Shown: in pieces, positions 1-11,009 of the stretch
How positions within the stretch are numbered: position 1 is the stretch's first letter
Layout of the letters: every line of letters starts with the position of its first letter
Assembly (NCBI GenBank): GCA_015832175.1
Contig: WJXW01000011.1
Location: 372,001-436,000, forward strand
DNA length: 64,000 nt
Reading direction: 5' to 3'
From: Paraphaeosphaeria minitans
Taxonomy: Eukaryota > Ascomycota > Dothideomycetes > Pleosporales > Didymosphaeriaceae
Notes under the pieces: generated by a model
Told to the model about the DNA's origin: nothing
Databases searched by the model: none
The model's input: only the letters and a program-made list of their open reading frames with translations
Program-made: the position numbers and the translations under genes

Positions 1-1
1 T

Positions 2-1258
2 AAGATTATCTAATAATACCACGATAACCCTATATATAGACACTTAGGTATCACAAAGATAATAGAACTTATCTAAAGGAATTACACCTTTAAAGGAATT
101 AAGGAAGCTGTAATAACTTATATCTATAAATATATAGAATACTAGAGAAATAAACACAGTACACATTTTAAATATAAAGAGATATAAGTAATTAGAATAC
201 TAACAGCACTATAAGAGGATATTACTATAGATTTTATTACAGGAATTCTAAACTCTAAGGATCTAATAACAGGAATTAAATATAATAGTATACTAGTAGT
301 AGTCTACTAACTAACTAAGTATATTAAGCTTATTTTATGTCTTAAAAGAATAATAGTAAAGGAACTTACTTTTCTTATCTTAGACTAACTAATTAGACAT
401 CACAGAATCCTAAAAATAATTATTAGCGATAGAGACAAGCTCTTTACATTAAATTATTAGATAACACTTATAGCCCTACTTAGAACGAAACAAAAGCTAT
501 TAACAGCTTACTATCCACAAATAGACAAACAGATAGAACGTATAAACTAAACTATAGAAACGTACTTACGCATCTACTATAACAGTTAGAAGAATAACTA
601 GGTTTTATTACTACCTATAGTATAGTTAGCCTATAATAACAAAGTATTAGTAGTATTAGGACATACACTATTCTATGCAAACTATAGAAGACACCTATAT
701 CTCTTTAATTAATAATTTCCTATAATAATTAAAGTAAAAGAAGCTATAGATATAATAGAAAATATAAAGAAAATACACTAATAACTTTAAGAGAATTTTA
801 AGAAAGCTTAGTAGTAATTAATTTTATACTAAAACTAAAAACAAAAAATAGCACCTTAGCTAAAGAAAGGGGATAAAGCATATCTACTTATAAAGAACTT
901 TTAAATTTAAAAGAAGAAACACAAGAAACTAGATTATATTAAAGTTAGACTATTTTACATTTCTAAGCAAATATTACTAGTAAACTATAAGTTAGAACTA
1001 CTGCTAGATGTAAAGATATACCTAGTATTCCACGTATTACTACTAGAACTAGCAGATCCTAATACACTAGTTAAAACTACCTTTTACTACTAGACTAAGG
1101 AAGAAAACAAATTTAAGGTTAAAAGAATTCTAGATTATAATTAGTATAACAACGCATACCTTATTAAGTAGAAAGGTTACCTATATAGTAAAAACACTTA
1201 GGAACTAAAGAACTACCTAGGAAACTATTAATAAAAGATTAAAGAATTCTATTAATAA
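2..1258 (+). pseudogene. G1 pol remnant: integrase and chromodomain
   Basis: This is the C-terminal part of a gypsy polyprotein with RIP-type stops. In order: the integrase zinc-binding region (HLGIT near 45-60, where the Cys pair has decayed to Tyr), the core with Asp in IDFITG, Asp in ISDRDK and Glu in QIERINQT, a GPY/F-type region that includes KKGDKAYL near 875-890, and a chromodomain of roughly 45 codons (about 1105-1250) with the signature LIKQKGY followed by KNTQE. The chromodomain places the family among chromoviruses, which in known members use it to target chromatin. The frame has no obvious indels but many TAG/TAA codons, so no protein can be made. Its 3' end overlaps the end of the antisense ORF on the other strand. 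Confidence 0.9.
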
Positions 1259-1783
1259 ACTTACCTAAGACAGTAACGCTAAGGAATTATTCTAGAACTC
1301 TAGAAACAGGTTATCTATTACAGACTATATAGAGGTGCTAAGCTCAGCTAGACTAGTAGGCTAAGTAGGATAGGCTAGGTCCTCCTCTAACTCTAACTCT
1401 ATTAGCGCAGCACTCTCTACTATAATAACTTTACTAGTATACTTTTTATTCTACGCTAATTATTTTAATAACTAATTCTCTTTTACGCGCGCTACGTATA
1501 GGGCTTTAAACGCTATATTTTATTCTTTTTACGCCTCTAATATTTATGCCTCTAATTTCTTTTTCTTAGTAATTAACTGTAAGAACCTATTCTTAGTAAT
1601 AGCTATATTACACTTTAAGCTTTATTTCTAACACTTACTATACTTCTCTAAGCTAATATAGACTTTATAAATATAGGAATACGACTTATAAAAGAAGCAC
1701 TTTAACACTATAACTACTCTATAGTTTTTAATAGTAGAGATAAGGCTGTAATAACGCTTTGTAGAATTATAGTTAGTAGGCAT
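1217..1783 (-). pseudogene. G1 antisense ORF (Cys-motif, coiled-coil protein), decayed
   Basis: On the minus strand an ATG at 1783-1781, 38 bp inside the 3' LTR edge, opens a frame of about 188 codons broken only by TAG/TAA codons. It is collinear with the better-preserved copy in G2 (4869-5435) and with those in G0 and G5. It encodes a Cys motif of type KCSKC followed by a Lys/Glu/Leu-rich probable coiled coil. It converges with and overlaps the end of pol. The function is unknown. Retention of one frame, length and start position across copies argues that it is a real gene of the element and not a chance frame. Confidence 0.72.
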
Positions 1784-1820
1784 AATTCTTTAGGACAAAG
1801 AATAGAAAGAGAGGGGATAA

Positions 1821-2231
1821 TATTATATACTAGATAATAATATAGGACTTAGGCGCTTATAAAGGTGTAATAAAGTAATAATAAGGTTATAAATATAATA
1901 AAGAGACGCTAAGTAACTTAGATTAGGTCACGTAATATACTTAGTTACTTAGTAGCACTAAGTAGTAGAGTAGGTTACGTAAAGTGCTTAGTTACTTAGT
2001 AGCACTAAGTAGCAGAGCAGCTTTAGTATATAGGAATATAAAGATAGGCTCTCTATACTTATGTTTAATCTGTTTATTAATCTATTATTTAGATTCTAGT
2101 AGACTAAATTATTAACTTATTACACTTTATAAAATACTATTATATTAACAAGACCTTCCACCTTCTGTAAGTACTCCTGCCCAAGAACCAACCTTAACCC
2201 TTTAGGACTAGCTACCCTCTTGGATTTAACA
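1821..2231 (+). repeat. LTR-A, 3' LTR of G1 (411 bp)
   Basis: It begins TATTATATAC (ancestral TGTTACGTAC) after a purine tract and ends GGATTTAACA. The U3 contains near-palindromes built from CTTAGT/ACTAAG and a remnant of a CACGTG palindrome (GGTCACGTAA near 1926). The sense TATA-like GTATATAGG lies near 2024-2032. CTTATAAA at 1856-1863 is a TATA-like box facing the other strand. Coordinates give exactly the same length as the LTRs of G0, G2 and G5. Confidence 0.95.
1856..1863 (-). promoter_or_regulatory. Antisense TATA-like box in LTR-A of G1
   Basis: It reads TTTATAAG on the minus strand, 42 bp from the LTR edge and about 75 bp upstream of the antisense ORF start at 1783. The same box lies at the same distance in the LTR-A copies of G2, G0 and G5. 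A promoter role is inferred from position; the AT-rich context makes chance occurrence possible. Confidence 0.45.
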
Positions 2232-4420
2232 CATATATATAAGAAGATACAGAATTATAGATCTATCCCTACCTTAAAAAGTACCTAGGAATAGACTACG
2301 ATAATAATAACAGCAATTACGTAGATAAGCACGCTAATGTAGTTAACATTATTAAGGATTATAATAACTTTAAGAAATGCTTTAAATAACTCTTTAAAAT
2401 TACTAATAAGGACTATATTATAAAAGTAAAGATTTAGACTATAACTTAGAAACAATAAGTAGCTAAGTATATAGCTAAGTTTTATAGACACGCTATATAG
2501 CTTAACTAGAATAATAAATCCCTTTAGGATCTGTATAAATAAGAACTTAAATAGAAACTATATAAGGAACTCTTATATAGTAGTCCGCAAATTACTAACC
2601 TTAAAGAACTATGTAAAGAAACTATTAGAATTAATAAAGAATAGTTTTTGCTGCAATAGGAGCTCTACTAAAACACTAAGGTAATAAGCTTTAAATAACT
2701 AGTAAAAGTAGTTTATAAGAACCCTATTAGAATTGTCTAAAAGTAATAGCTAAGAAACTACTAGAGATATAAACTAATAGAAAATATCTAGTTTAACTAC
2801 ATAGGTAAAAGAAAAAGAGGAAGAATAGGCCCTAAGTAGCCTAATAAACGCGTTTCTAATAAAAGTTAACAACTAATAACTAAGACCTATAAATGCTTTA
2901 TATATAGCAAACTAGGCTATATGGCTAGGAACTGTAGATTAAAGAATAAAGTCTATTAAACTAAGTTAAATATACTAACTATTAAGGACTAAGAACCTAA
3001 TAAGGAATAGGAAGTTATTACAACGCTATTTAGTTACTAACATATTACACTAGAGTAAAGTAAGTAATTAGATTTACCTAACTTATAACTATATAAAGAT
3101 CTAAAAGACAACTCTAATATATACTATAATATAGAAGATGTAGAAGAGATACTAAAATCTCCTACTCCTTACTTATAAAGTAGGCAGGAAGAAGACAACC
3201 CTATATCACCTAAATATAAACTAAAGATTTAGGACTACATAGAACCCTACTAGGCACTAAAAGGAATGTAACCCTATAAAAACAAGAAGTTAGACTACGT
3301 ACTAAAGTACTACCTAGACCACTAAAATCCTATATACTAATCCTATATATAGATGTATTACGAAGAACTAACATACGCATAATATAAGGTAAAGAAAAAA
3401 AAGAATAAGAAATAACCTAGAAGGAAACTACGCTATAGATAGATATAGACAGACTACTTTATTACAGCCTATAATAAACACCTCTAGGATAAGTAATAAG
3501 TAAAATACTTTCCTTACCTTATGCTAAAGGGTAATAACTGCTATAATATACTTATTAATAGAGACTATATACAACTATACTAGTATATATATCTAAACTA
3601 AGACTGCGAATACTACTATATAGCTAAATATTTAGACAGCTTTATAAACTACCCTACGTAAGAAGTAATAATAGAACTACTAATTTAACTAGTACATAGG
3701 AATAGTAAAGACTATAGGAGGAAAAACAGAAGAATATCTTTATAGGAAGAAGAAGAAAATAATCTATATAAGCTATATACTTAAGAATAACAATAGAAAC
3801 AGATGCTTAGAAACATATACTAGGCACTAGAACTTAATTAAAACTTACACAAATAGATGTCTTTTTTAGGCCTAAACTTAGACAAGAAAATGCCTTTATT
3901 AAATTAAATACTATAGTAAGTATAGTATTAGTTAAGCTACTAGTACAGCTTAAAGGAATATAGGCTTAAGCTCTTATAGACTTAGAAGTAGGAAGAAACT
4001 TTATATCTTATTAGATAGTAAAATAAGCAGGACTTATAATATTAGAAAAAGAAGTACCCTATATTATCTATATCGCGAATAGATCCCTAATGCCTAAGAT
4101 ACCTTAGATATACTAAGAGGTTACTACTATAATAATAGTCTAAGGATATAGAGAGGAACTTACTTTAGATATCTTACTAGAATCTAAATATAAATTAGTT
4201 TTAGAATTATCTTAGTTAATAATACACAACCCACAGATTAACTAGGGTATAAAGAAAATATTATTTAAACACTATAGTTATATATTATAAGCAAAGCCTA
4301 CGCATTAACGAAAAATAATAGTAGATAAGGGAGTTATTAATAATATAATACTATAATAGATAGTTAAAAAACAGAAGCACACCTTAGTAGACGCTAGTAG
4401 GAACTACTAGATTAAAAAGC
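2232..4420 (+). pseudogene. G0 gag and protease remnant
   Basis: It starts inside gag, immediately after the Asn-rich stretch. It contains the zinc-knuckle region near 2888-2945 (KCFIYSKLGYMARNCR, with one Cys changed to Tyr and the His to Tyr) and a long acidic gag tail. The TTTTTTA heptamer (3862-3868) follows, then the retropepsin-like protease with ALIDL-G (about 3970-4000) in the -1 frame relative to gag. It stops at 4420 where G2 inserted, just before the RT. TAG/TAA codons are frequent at Gln/Trp positions. In the family, Gag forms the particle and the protease processes the polyprotein. Confidence 0.88.
3862..3868 (+). promoter_or_regulatory. Slippery heptamer TTTTTTA at the gag/pol junction (G0)
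   Basis: T TTT TTA lies just before the point where the reading moves from the gag frame to the -1 frame of protease. It is identical in position to the heptamers of G2, G4, G5, G6 and G10. It fits X XXY YYZ -1 frameshifting. Confidence 0.6.
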
Positions 4421-4831
4421 TATTAAATCCAAGAGGGTAGCTAGTCCTAAAGGGTTAAGGTTGGTTCTTGGGCAGGAGTACTTATAGAAGGTAGAAGGTC
4501 TTATTAATACAATAGTATCTTACGAAGTATAACAAGTTAACAATTTAGTCTACTAGAATCTAAATAATAGATTAATAAATAGATTAAACATAAGTATAGA
4601 GAGCCTATCCTTACGTTTGTATATACTAAGGCTACTCCGCTACTTAGTGCTACTAAGTAACTAAGCACTTTACGTAACCTACTCTACTACTTAGTGCCGC
4701 TAAGTAACTAAGTATATTATATAACCTAATCTAAGTTACTTAGCGTCTCTTTATTACGTTTATAACCCTATTATTACTTTATTACACCTTTATAAGCGCC
4801 TAAGTCCTACGTTATTATCTAGTATATAATA
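4421..4831 (-). repeat. LTR-A, 3' LTR of G2 (411 bp)
   Basis: On the + strand it runs from TATTAAATCC (ancestral TGTTAAATCC) to GTATATAATA. It is followed by the reversed polypurine tract, then the antisense ORF. It matches the 5' LTR at 10594-11004 in length and layout, with scattered C/T and G/A differences. Confidence 0.95.
4789..4796 (+). promoter_or_regulatory. Antisense TATA-like box in the 3' LTR of G2
   Basis: TTTATAAG starts 42 bp before the inner LTR edge (4831) and 80 bp before the ATG of the antisense ORF (4869). That is a sensible spacing for a start of transcription at the LTR edge. LTR-B (16448) and LTR-C (22937) have unrelated sequence here but also carry a TATA-like box at 42-44 bp. 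A promoter role is inferred. Confidence 0.5.
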
Positions 4832-4868
4832 TTATCCCCTCCCTTTCTATTCTTTGTCCTAAAAAATT

Positions 4869-5435
4869 ATGTCTACTAACTATAATTCTACAAAGCATTA
4901 TTACGGCCTTATCTCTACTATTAAAAACTATAAAGTAGTTATAGTGTTAAAGTGCTCCTTTTACAAGTTATATTTCTATATTTATAAAGTCTATATTAGC
5001 TTAGGGAAGTGTAGTAAGTGTTAGAAATAAGACTTAAAGTGTAATATAGCTATTACTAAAAATAAGTTCTTACAGTTAATTACTAAGAAAAAGAAATTAA
5101 AGGCGTAAATATTAGAGGCGTAAAAAAAATAAAATATAGTATTTAAAGCCCTACGCGTAGTGTATATAAAAAAAGATTAGTTATTAAAATAATTAGCGTA
5201 GAATAAAAAGCGTACTAGTAAGGTTATTACAGTAGAGAGTGCTACGCTAATAGAGTTAGAGTTAGAAAAGGACTTAGCTTATCCTACTTAGCCTACTAGT
5301 CTAGCTAAACTTAGCACGTCTATATAGTCTACAATAGATAATCTGCCTCTAGAATTCTAGAATAATTCCTTAGCGTTACTGTTTTAGGTAAGTCTATTAA
5401 TAAAATTCTTTAATCTTTTATTAATAGTTTCTTAA
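4869..5435 (+). pseudogene. G2 antisense ORF: Cys-motif plus coiled-coil protein, about 188 codons
   Basis: This is the best-preserved A-lineage copy, opposite in strand to gag-pol. ATG (4869) opens a frame to TAA (5433-5435) interrupted only by TAG/TAA codons of the kind RIP makes from Gln. The N-terminal part ends in KVYI. A Cys cluster follows, with KCSKC and then a third Cys in KCNI (about codons 50-67). A Lys/Glu/Leu/Gln-rich stretch of about 70 residues, likely coiled coil, includes KKDQLLKQL. The tail is acidic. From memory, unsure: small Cys-rich, coiled-coil hypothetical proteins of similar layout occur in repeat-rich ascomycete genomes. Zinc binding is plausible but unproven. The ORF end overlaps the pol end on the other strand. 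Confidence 0.75.
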
Positions 5436-8400
5436 GTAGTTCTTTAGTTCTTAAGTGTTTTCGCTGTGTAAGTAACCTTTCTACTTAACAAGGTACGCAT
5501 TATTATACTAATTATATTTTAGAATTCTTTTAACCTTAAATTCGTTTTCTTCCTTAGTCTAGTAGTAGAAAGTGGTTTTAACTAGTGTATTAGGGTCTGC
5601 TAGTTCTAGTAGTAATACATAGAATACTAGGTGTATCTTTGCATCTAGTAGTAGTTCCAACTTATAGTTTACTAGTGATATTTGCTTAGAAATATAAAAT
5701 AGTCTAACCTCAATATAATCTAGTTTCTTATATTTCTTCTTCTAAGTTTAAAAGTTCTTTATAAGTAGATATACTTTATCCCCCTTCTTTAGCTAAAGTG
5801 CTATTTTTTATTTTTAGTTTTAGTATAAAATTAATTGCTGCTAAGCTTTCTTAAGATTCTTTTAGAGTTATTAGTGTATTTTCTTTATATTTTCTACTAT
5901 ATCTATAGCTTCTTTTGCTTTAATTGTTGTAGGAAATTATTAATTAAAGAGATATAGGTATCTTCTATAGTTTACATAAAACAGTGTATGTCCTAATACT
6001 ACTAATACTTTATTATTATAGGCTAACTGTGCTATAGGTAGTAATAAAACCTAGTTATTCTTCTAACTATTATAGTAGATGCGTAGGTACGTTTCTATAG
6101 TTTAGTTTATACGTTCTATCTATCTATCTATTTATAGATAGTAAGCTGTTAATAGCTTTTGTTTCGTTCTAAGTAGGACTATAAGCGTTATCTAATAATT
6201 TAATATAAAGAGCTTATCTTTGTTACTAATAATTATTTTTAGGATTCTGTGGTGTCTAATTAGTTAGTCTAGGATAAAAAAAGCAAGTTCCTTTACTATT
6301 ATTCTTTTAAAACATAGAATAAGCTTAATATACTTAGTTAGTTAGCAGACTACTACTAGTATACTATTGTATTTAATTCCTATTATTAGATTCTTAGAGT
6401 TTAGAATTCCTATAATAAAATCTATAGTAATATCTTTCTATAGTGCTATTAGTATTCTAATTCCTTACATCTTTCTATATTTAAAATATATACTATATTT
6501 ATTTCTCTAGCATTCTATATATTTGTAGATATAAGTTATTACAGCTTTCTTAATTCCTTTAAAGGTATAATTCCTTTAGATAAGTTCTATTATCTTTATA
6601 ATGCCTAGGTGTCTGTACATAGGGTTATCGTGGTATTATTAGATAATCTTAGTCTGTAGATGTTCTAGAACTTCTTAGTTAACTACTAAAAGTTAATTTA
6701 GTTCTACTATTAGTTTTAGAGATCTATCTTTGGCTTTGCGAAGAATTACGGAGAAGGTTTTTACCTTTTCTTCTGCTAGATTACTTTATTAGCTAAGAGC
6801 GTCTACTCTACTATTTTCTTTTCTAGCTATATAGATAATTTTAAACTTATACTACCTAGTAGTCTATAACTATCTTTATTATTATAGCGTAAGTTCTTTT
6901 ATTATTATAAACCTTAGAAGGTTCTTATAATCTATGTAGATTTCTAGCGTTAAGTAGCTAAGCGCGTAAATCCTCTAGTGCTTTAAGGCTTTAATAATAG
7001 TGTAGAGTTCTTTATTATATACGTTGTATTGTGTTTCGGCGTTATTAAATTTGCATAAGTAATAGGTAATTAGGTACTATTTACTATTATATTCTTATTT
7101 AGCGTAGGCGCCTAGCGCAAGATCGCTAGCGTTTATTTTAAAGTGTAGTAGTTTATCGCTTCTAAAATAAATAAGGATAGGTTCTATAATATATACTATC
7201 TTAAGAAGTTAGAATGATATTCTGCACTTATTTGTCTATTTAAAGGGTACGTCCTTTTTTATAAAATTTATTAAGGGTATTATAACCTTTACGTAATCTT
7301 GGATAAATTATTAGTTAAATCTATAGAATCCTAAGAATTCTTAGATATTCTTAGCTATCTTTAGTATTAGCTAGTTCTTAATATATTTAATTTTACTTAG
7401 TGCTTTCTTAATTCCTTTTATAGTAATAATATATCCTAGGAATTTAAGTTATTTAATATTAAACTTACATTTCTTAAGTTTAATGCAAAGGCATACTTTG
7501 TCTAGTGCTTCTAGTACTATCTATATATACTTAGTAAAGTCTGATTCGCTTTTAGAAAAGATAAGGATATTGTCTATATACGTAATAACAAATATGTCTA
7601 GATGTTTATAAAGTATATTATTAATAAGTGCTATAAAAGCTACTAGTGCATTTGTAAGTCTAAAAGGTATAACCTTGTATTTAAATAGTCTATAGTGTGA
7701 TTAAAACACTATTTTCCATTCTTCACCTTTCTTAATTTATATAAGGTGGTAACTGTCTCTTAGATCTATTATTATAAATATGTTAGCTTAAGATAATTAA
7801 TCTTATAACTCTATAATGTTTAGTAGTAGATATTAGTTCTTTATTGTTATATTATTAAGTTATTAGTAGTTAACGTATAGTCTATCTAATCTATTCTTTT
7901 TCTTAATAAATATAAAAGGGCTTACTACTAGTAACTTTAATAGTTGTATATATCTTTTCTTAAGGTTTGTCTTAATAAAATTACGTTCTTTAAGGAGTTC
8001 TTCTCCTATCTTACTATATAGTAGTTTAAAAGGTAGCGTCTTCCCTTCTTCTAGGTCTATTATAAGATCCAAAGGTTAATATTCTAGTAAGTTTGCTTTT
8101 CTTTCTTTTTCTGTAAATATATGTGTCTATTTCCTATACTCTCTTAGTAAGGTAAGAGGTGTACTATTATCCTCTTTCTTACACTTCTTAACCTAGTAGT
8201 TCCTACTAGTGTCTACTAAGGTGTGCTTCTATTTTTTAACTATTTATCACAGTATTATATTGTTAATAACTCCCTTATTTATTATTATTTTTAGTTAATG
8301 CGTAGGCTTTACTTATAATGTATAATTATAGCGTTTAAACAATATTTTCTTTATACCCTAGTTAATCTACAGGTTATGTATTATTAACTAAAGTAATTCT

Positions 8401-10576
8401 AAGACTAACTTATACTTAAATTCTAGTAAGATATCTAAGGTAAGTTCCTCTCTATATCCTTAGACTATTATTATAGTAGTAACCTCCTAGTATATCTAAG
8501 GTGTCTTAGGCATCAGGGATCTATTCGCGATATAGATAATATAGAGTCCTTTTTTCTCTAATATTATAAGTTCTGCTTATCTTACTATTTAATAAGATAT
8601 AAAGTTCCTTTCTACTCCTAAGTCTATAAGAGCTTAAGCCTATATTTCTTTAAACTATACTAGTAGCTTAATTAATGCTGTGCTTACTATAGTATTTAAT
8701 TTAATAAAGGCGTTTTCTTATCTAAGTCTAGGCCTAAAAAAGACATCTATTTATATAGGTTATAGTTAAGTTTAGGTGCCTAGTATACGTTTCTAAGCAT
8801 CTACTTCTATTATTATTCTTAAGTATATAGCTTATATAGATTATCTTTTTCTTCTTCCTATAAGGATGTTTTTCTATTTTTCCTTCTACAGTTTTCACTG
8901 TTCCTATATACTAGTTAAATTAGTAGTTCTGTTATTACTTCTTACGTAGGGTAGTTTATAAAGCTATCTAAATATTTAGCTATATAGTAGTATTCGCAGT
9001 CTTAGTTTAGACACGTATACTAGTATAGTTATATATAGTTTCTATTAATAAGTATATTACAGCATTTGTTACCCTCTAGCGTAAAGTAAGGAAAGTATTT
9101 TACTTATTATTTATTCTAGAGGTGTTTATTGCAAGCTGTAATAAGGTAGTCTATTTATATCTATCTACAGCGCAGTTTCTTTTTAGGTTATTTCTTATTC
9201 TTCTCTTTCTTCGCCTTATATTATGCGTATGTTGGTTCTTCGCAATGTGTCTATATATAGAATTAGTATATAGGATTTTAGTAGTCTAGGTAGTACTTTA
9301 GTACGTAGTCTAATTCCTTATTTTTATAAGGTCGTATCCCTTTTAGTGCCTAGTAGGGTTCTATGTAGTTCTAAACATTTAGTTTATACTTAGGTAATAT
9401 AGGGTTGTCTTCTTCCTACCTACTTTATAGGTAAGGAGTAGAAGATCTTAGTATTTCTTCTACGTCTTCTATATTATAGTATATATTAGAGTTGTCTTCT
9501 AAATCTTCGTATAATTGTAAGTTAAGTAAATCTAATCGCTTACTTTATTCTAGTGTAATATGTTAGTAACTAAATAGCGTTGTAATAACTTCCTATTCCT
9601 TATTAGGTTCTTAGTCCTTAATAGTTAGTATATTTAACTTAGTTTAATAGACTTTATTCTTTAATCTATAGTTTCTAGCTATATAGCCTAGTTTACTACA
9701 TGTAAAGCATTTATAGGTCTTAGTTATTAGTTATTAACTTTTATTAGAGACGTGTTTATTAGGCTGCTTAGAACCTATCTTTCCTCCTTTTTCTTTTCCT
9801 ATATAGTTAAACTAGACATTTTTTATTAGTTCGTATCTCTAGTAGTTCCTTAGCTATGATTTTTAGACGATTCTAACAGGGTTCTTATAAACTACTTTTC
9901 CTAGTTATCTAAAGCTTATTATTCTAGAGTTTTAGTAGAGCCCCTATTACAGTAAGAACTATTCTTTATTAATCCTAATAGTTTCTTTATATAGTTCTTT
10001 AAGGTTAGTAATTTGTGCACTACTACGTAGGAGTTCTTTACATAGTTTCTATTAAAGTTCTTATTTATATATATTCTAAAGAGATTTATTGTCCTAGTTA
10101 AGTTACACAGCGTACCTATAAAACTTAACTATATACTTAGCTACTAATTGTTTCTAAGTTATAGTTTAAATCTTTGCTTTTGTAATAAAGTCCTTATTAG
10201 TAATTCTAAAGAGTTGTCTAAGGCATTTCTTAAAGTTATTATAATTTTTAATAATGTTAACTACATTAGCGTGCTTCTTTACGTAATTATTATTATTATT
10301 ATTATAGTCTATTCCTAGGTACTTTTTAAGGTAGGGATAGATCTATACTCTTATATCTTCTCGCATATATATTACTACAAAGATAACCTTTTTTTTATCT
10401 TTAAGGGACTTGTTTAAGTTAAAGAAGTAGAGGTCTAACTAGAGAATCTAGACGTTAGTTTAAGATTATTTGCTAAAGTAGAGATTAAGTCTATACACCT
10501 TACTACTATCTTTTATAAGAGTAATCTTAGCGGCACCTAAAGCTGTAAAAGAGGTAGGAGTTTGTAAAGTACTTAT
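5400..10576 (-). pseudogene. G2 gag-pol, full length, RIP-inactivated
   Basis: Gag starts at 10576 with ATA AGT ACT (ancestral ATG), only 17 bp from the 5' LTR. The CCHC knuckle is near 9665-9712 (289 codons in). Gag runs to the heptamer at 8735-8741. Protease (ALIDLG, about 8615-8633) and everything downstream are in the -1 frame: RT about 8200-7260, with the catalytic motif decayed to YIDN at about 7570-7580; RNase H about 7240-6700; integrase about 6660-5700; chromodomain about 5545-5410. The interval 7863-8072 happens to be free of stops and encodes the RT N-terminal region. Offsets from gag to knuckle (867 bp), protease (1,943 bp) and YxDD (2,993 bp) equal those in G10, so the frame relation is ancestral. 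No functional protein is possible. Confidence 0.93.
8735..8741 (-). promoter_or_regulatory. Slippery heptamer TTTTTTA at the gag/pol junction (G2)
   Basis: It reads TTTTTTA on the minus strand, in the gag frame as T TTT TTA, followed by GGCCTA. The -1 frame opens at once into the protease region. This is the same configuration as in G10. Confidence 0.62.
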
Positions 10577-10593
10577 GTTAAGGGTTTTTAAGA

Positions 10594-11004
10594 TATTAAA
10601 TCTAAGAGGGTAGCTAGTCCTAAAGGGTTAAAGTTAGTTCTTAGGCAGGAGTACTTACAGAAAGTAGAAGGTCTTATTAATATAATAGTATCTTATAAAG
10701 TATAATAAGTTAATAATTTAGTCTACTAGAATCTAAACAATAGATTAATAAACAGATTAAATATAAGTATAAAGAGCCTATCCTTACGTTCCTATATACT
10801 AAGGCTGCTCCGCTACTTAGTGCTACTAAGTAACTAAGCACTTTACGTAACCTGCTCTACTACTTAGTGTCGCTAAGTAACTAAGCACATTACATAACCT
10901 AATCTAAGTTACTTAGCGTCTCTTTGTTACGTTTGTAACCCTATTATCACTTTATTACACCTTTATAAGCGCCTAAGTCCCATATTGTTATCTAGTACGT
11001 AACA
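10594..11004 (-). repeat. LTR-A, 5' LTR of G2 (411 bp)
   Basis: It runs TATTAAATCT to TACGTAACA on the + strand. The inner edge is at 10594, 17 bp from the gag start. The outer edge at 11004 is followed by the duplication AAAGC. Confidence 0.95.
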
Positions 11005-11009
11005 AAAGC

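Larger units (their letters stand above)
1..2231 (+). mobile_element. G1: 3' part of a Ty3/gypsy chromovirus-like element, LTR-A type
   Basis: The window opens inside the integrase of a gypsy element read on the + strand. It continues through the chromodomain, an antisense ORF, a polypurine tract (1807-1820) and a complete 3' LTR-A ending at 2231. The 5' half lies outside the window. G1 sits inside the gag gene of G0, because gag sequence of the same family resumes directly at 2232. It is heavily RIP-mutated: the pol frame is interrupted by many TAG/TAA codons at positions where related copies have Gln or Trp. Type and extent are clear from alignment by eye with G2, G5 and G10. Confidence 0.93.
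4421..11004 (-). mobile_element. G2: complete Ty3/gypsy element, LTR-A type (6,584 bp)
   Basis: This is a full-length minus-strand copy: 5' LTR 10594-11004, gag start codon position at 10576, pol down to about 5400, antisense ORF on the + strand at 4869-5435, and 3' LTR 4421-4831. The 5-bp target duplication AAAGC is perfect on both sides. It is the best reference for the A lineage. No large indels are apparent. Decay is almost entirely point mutation in RIP context. Confidence 0.96.

Noticed and set aside
2285..2491. Hydrophobic 68-codon open frame on the minus strand
   Set aside because: Complement of G0 gag; the apparent membrane protein is an effect of AT-rich codons. Not conserved as a frame in G5, G7 or G10.
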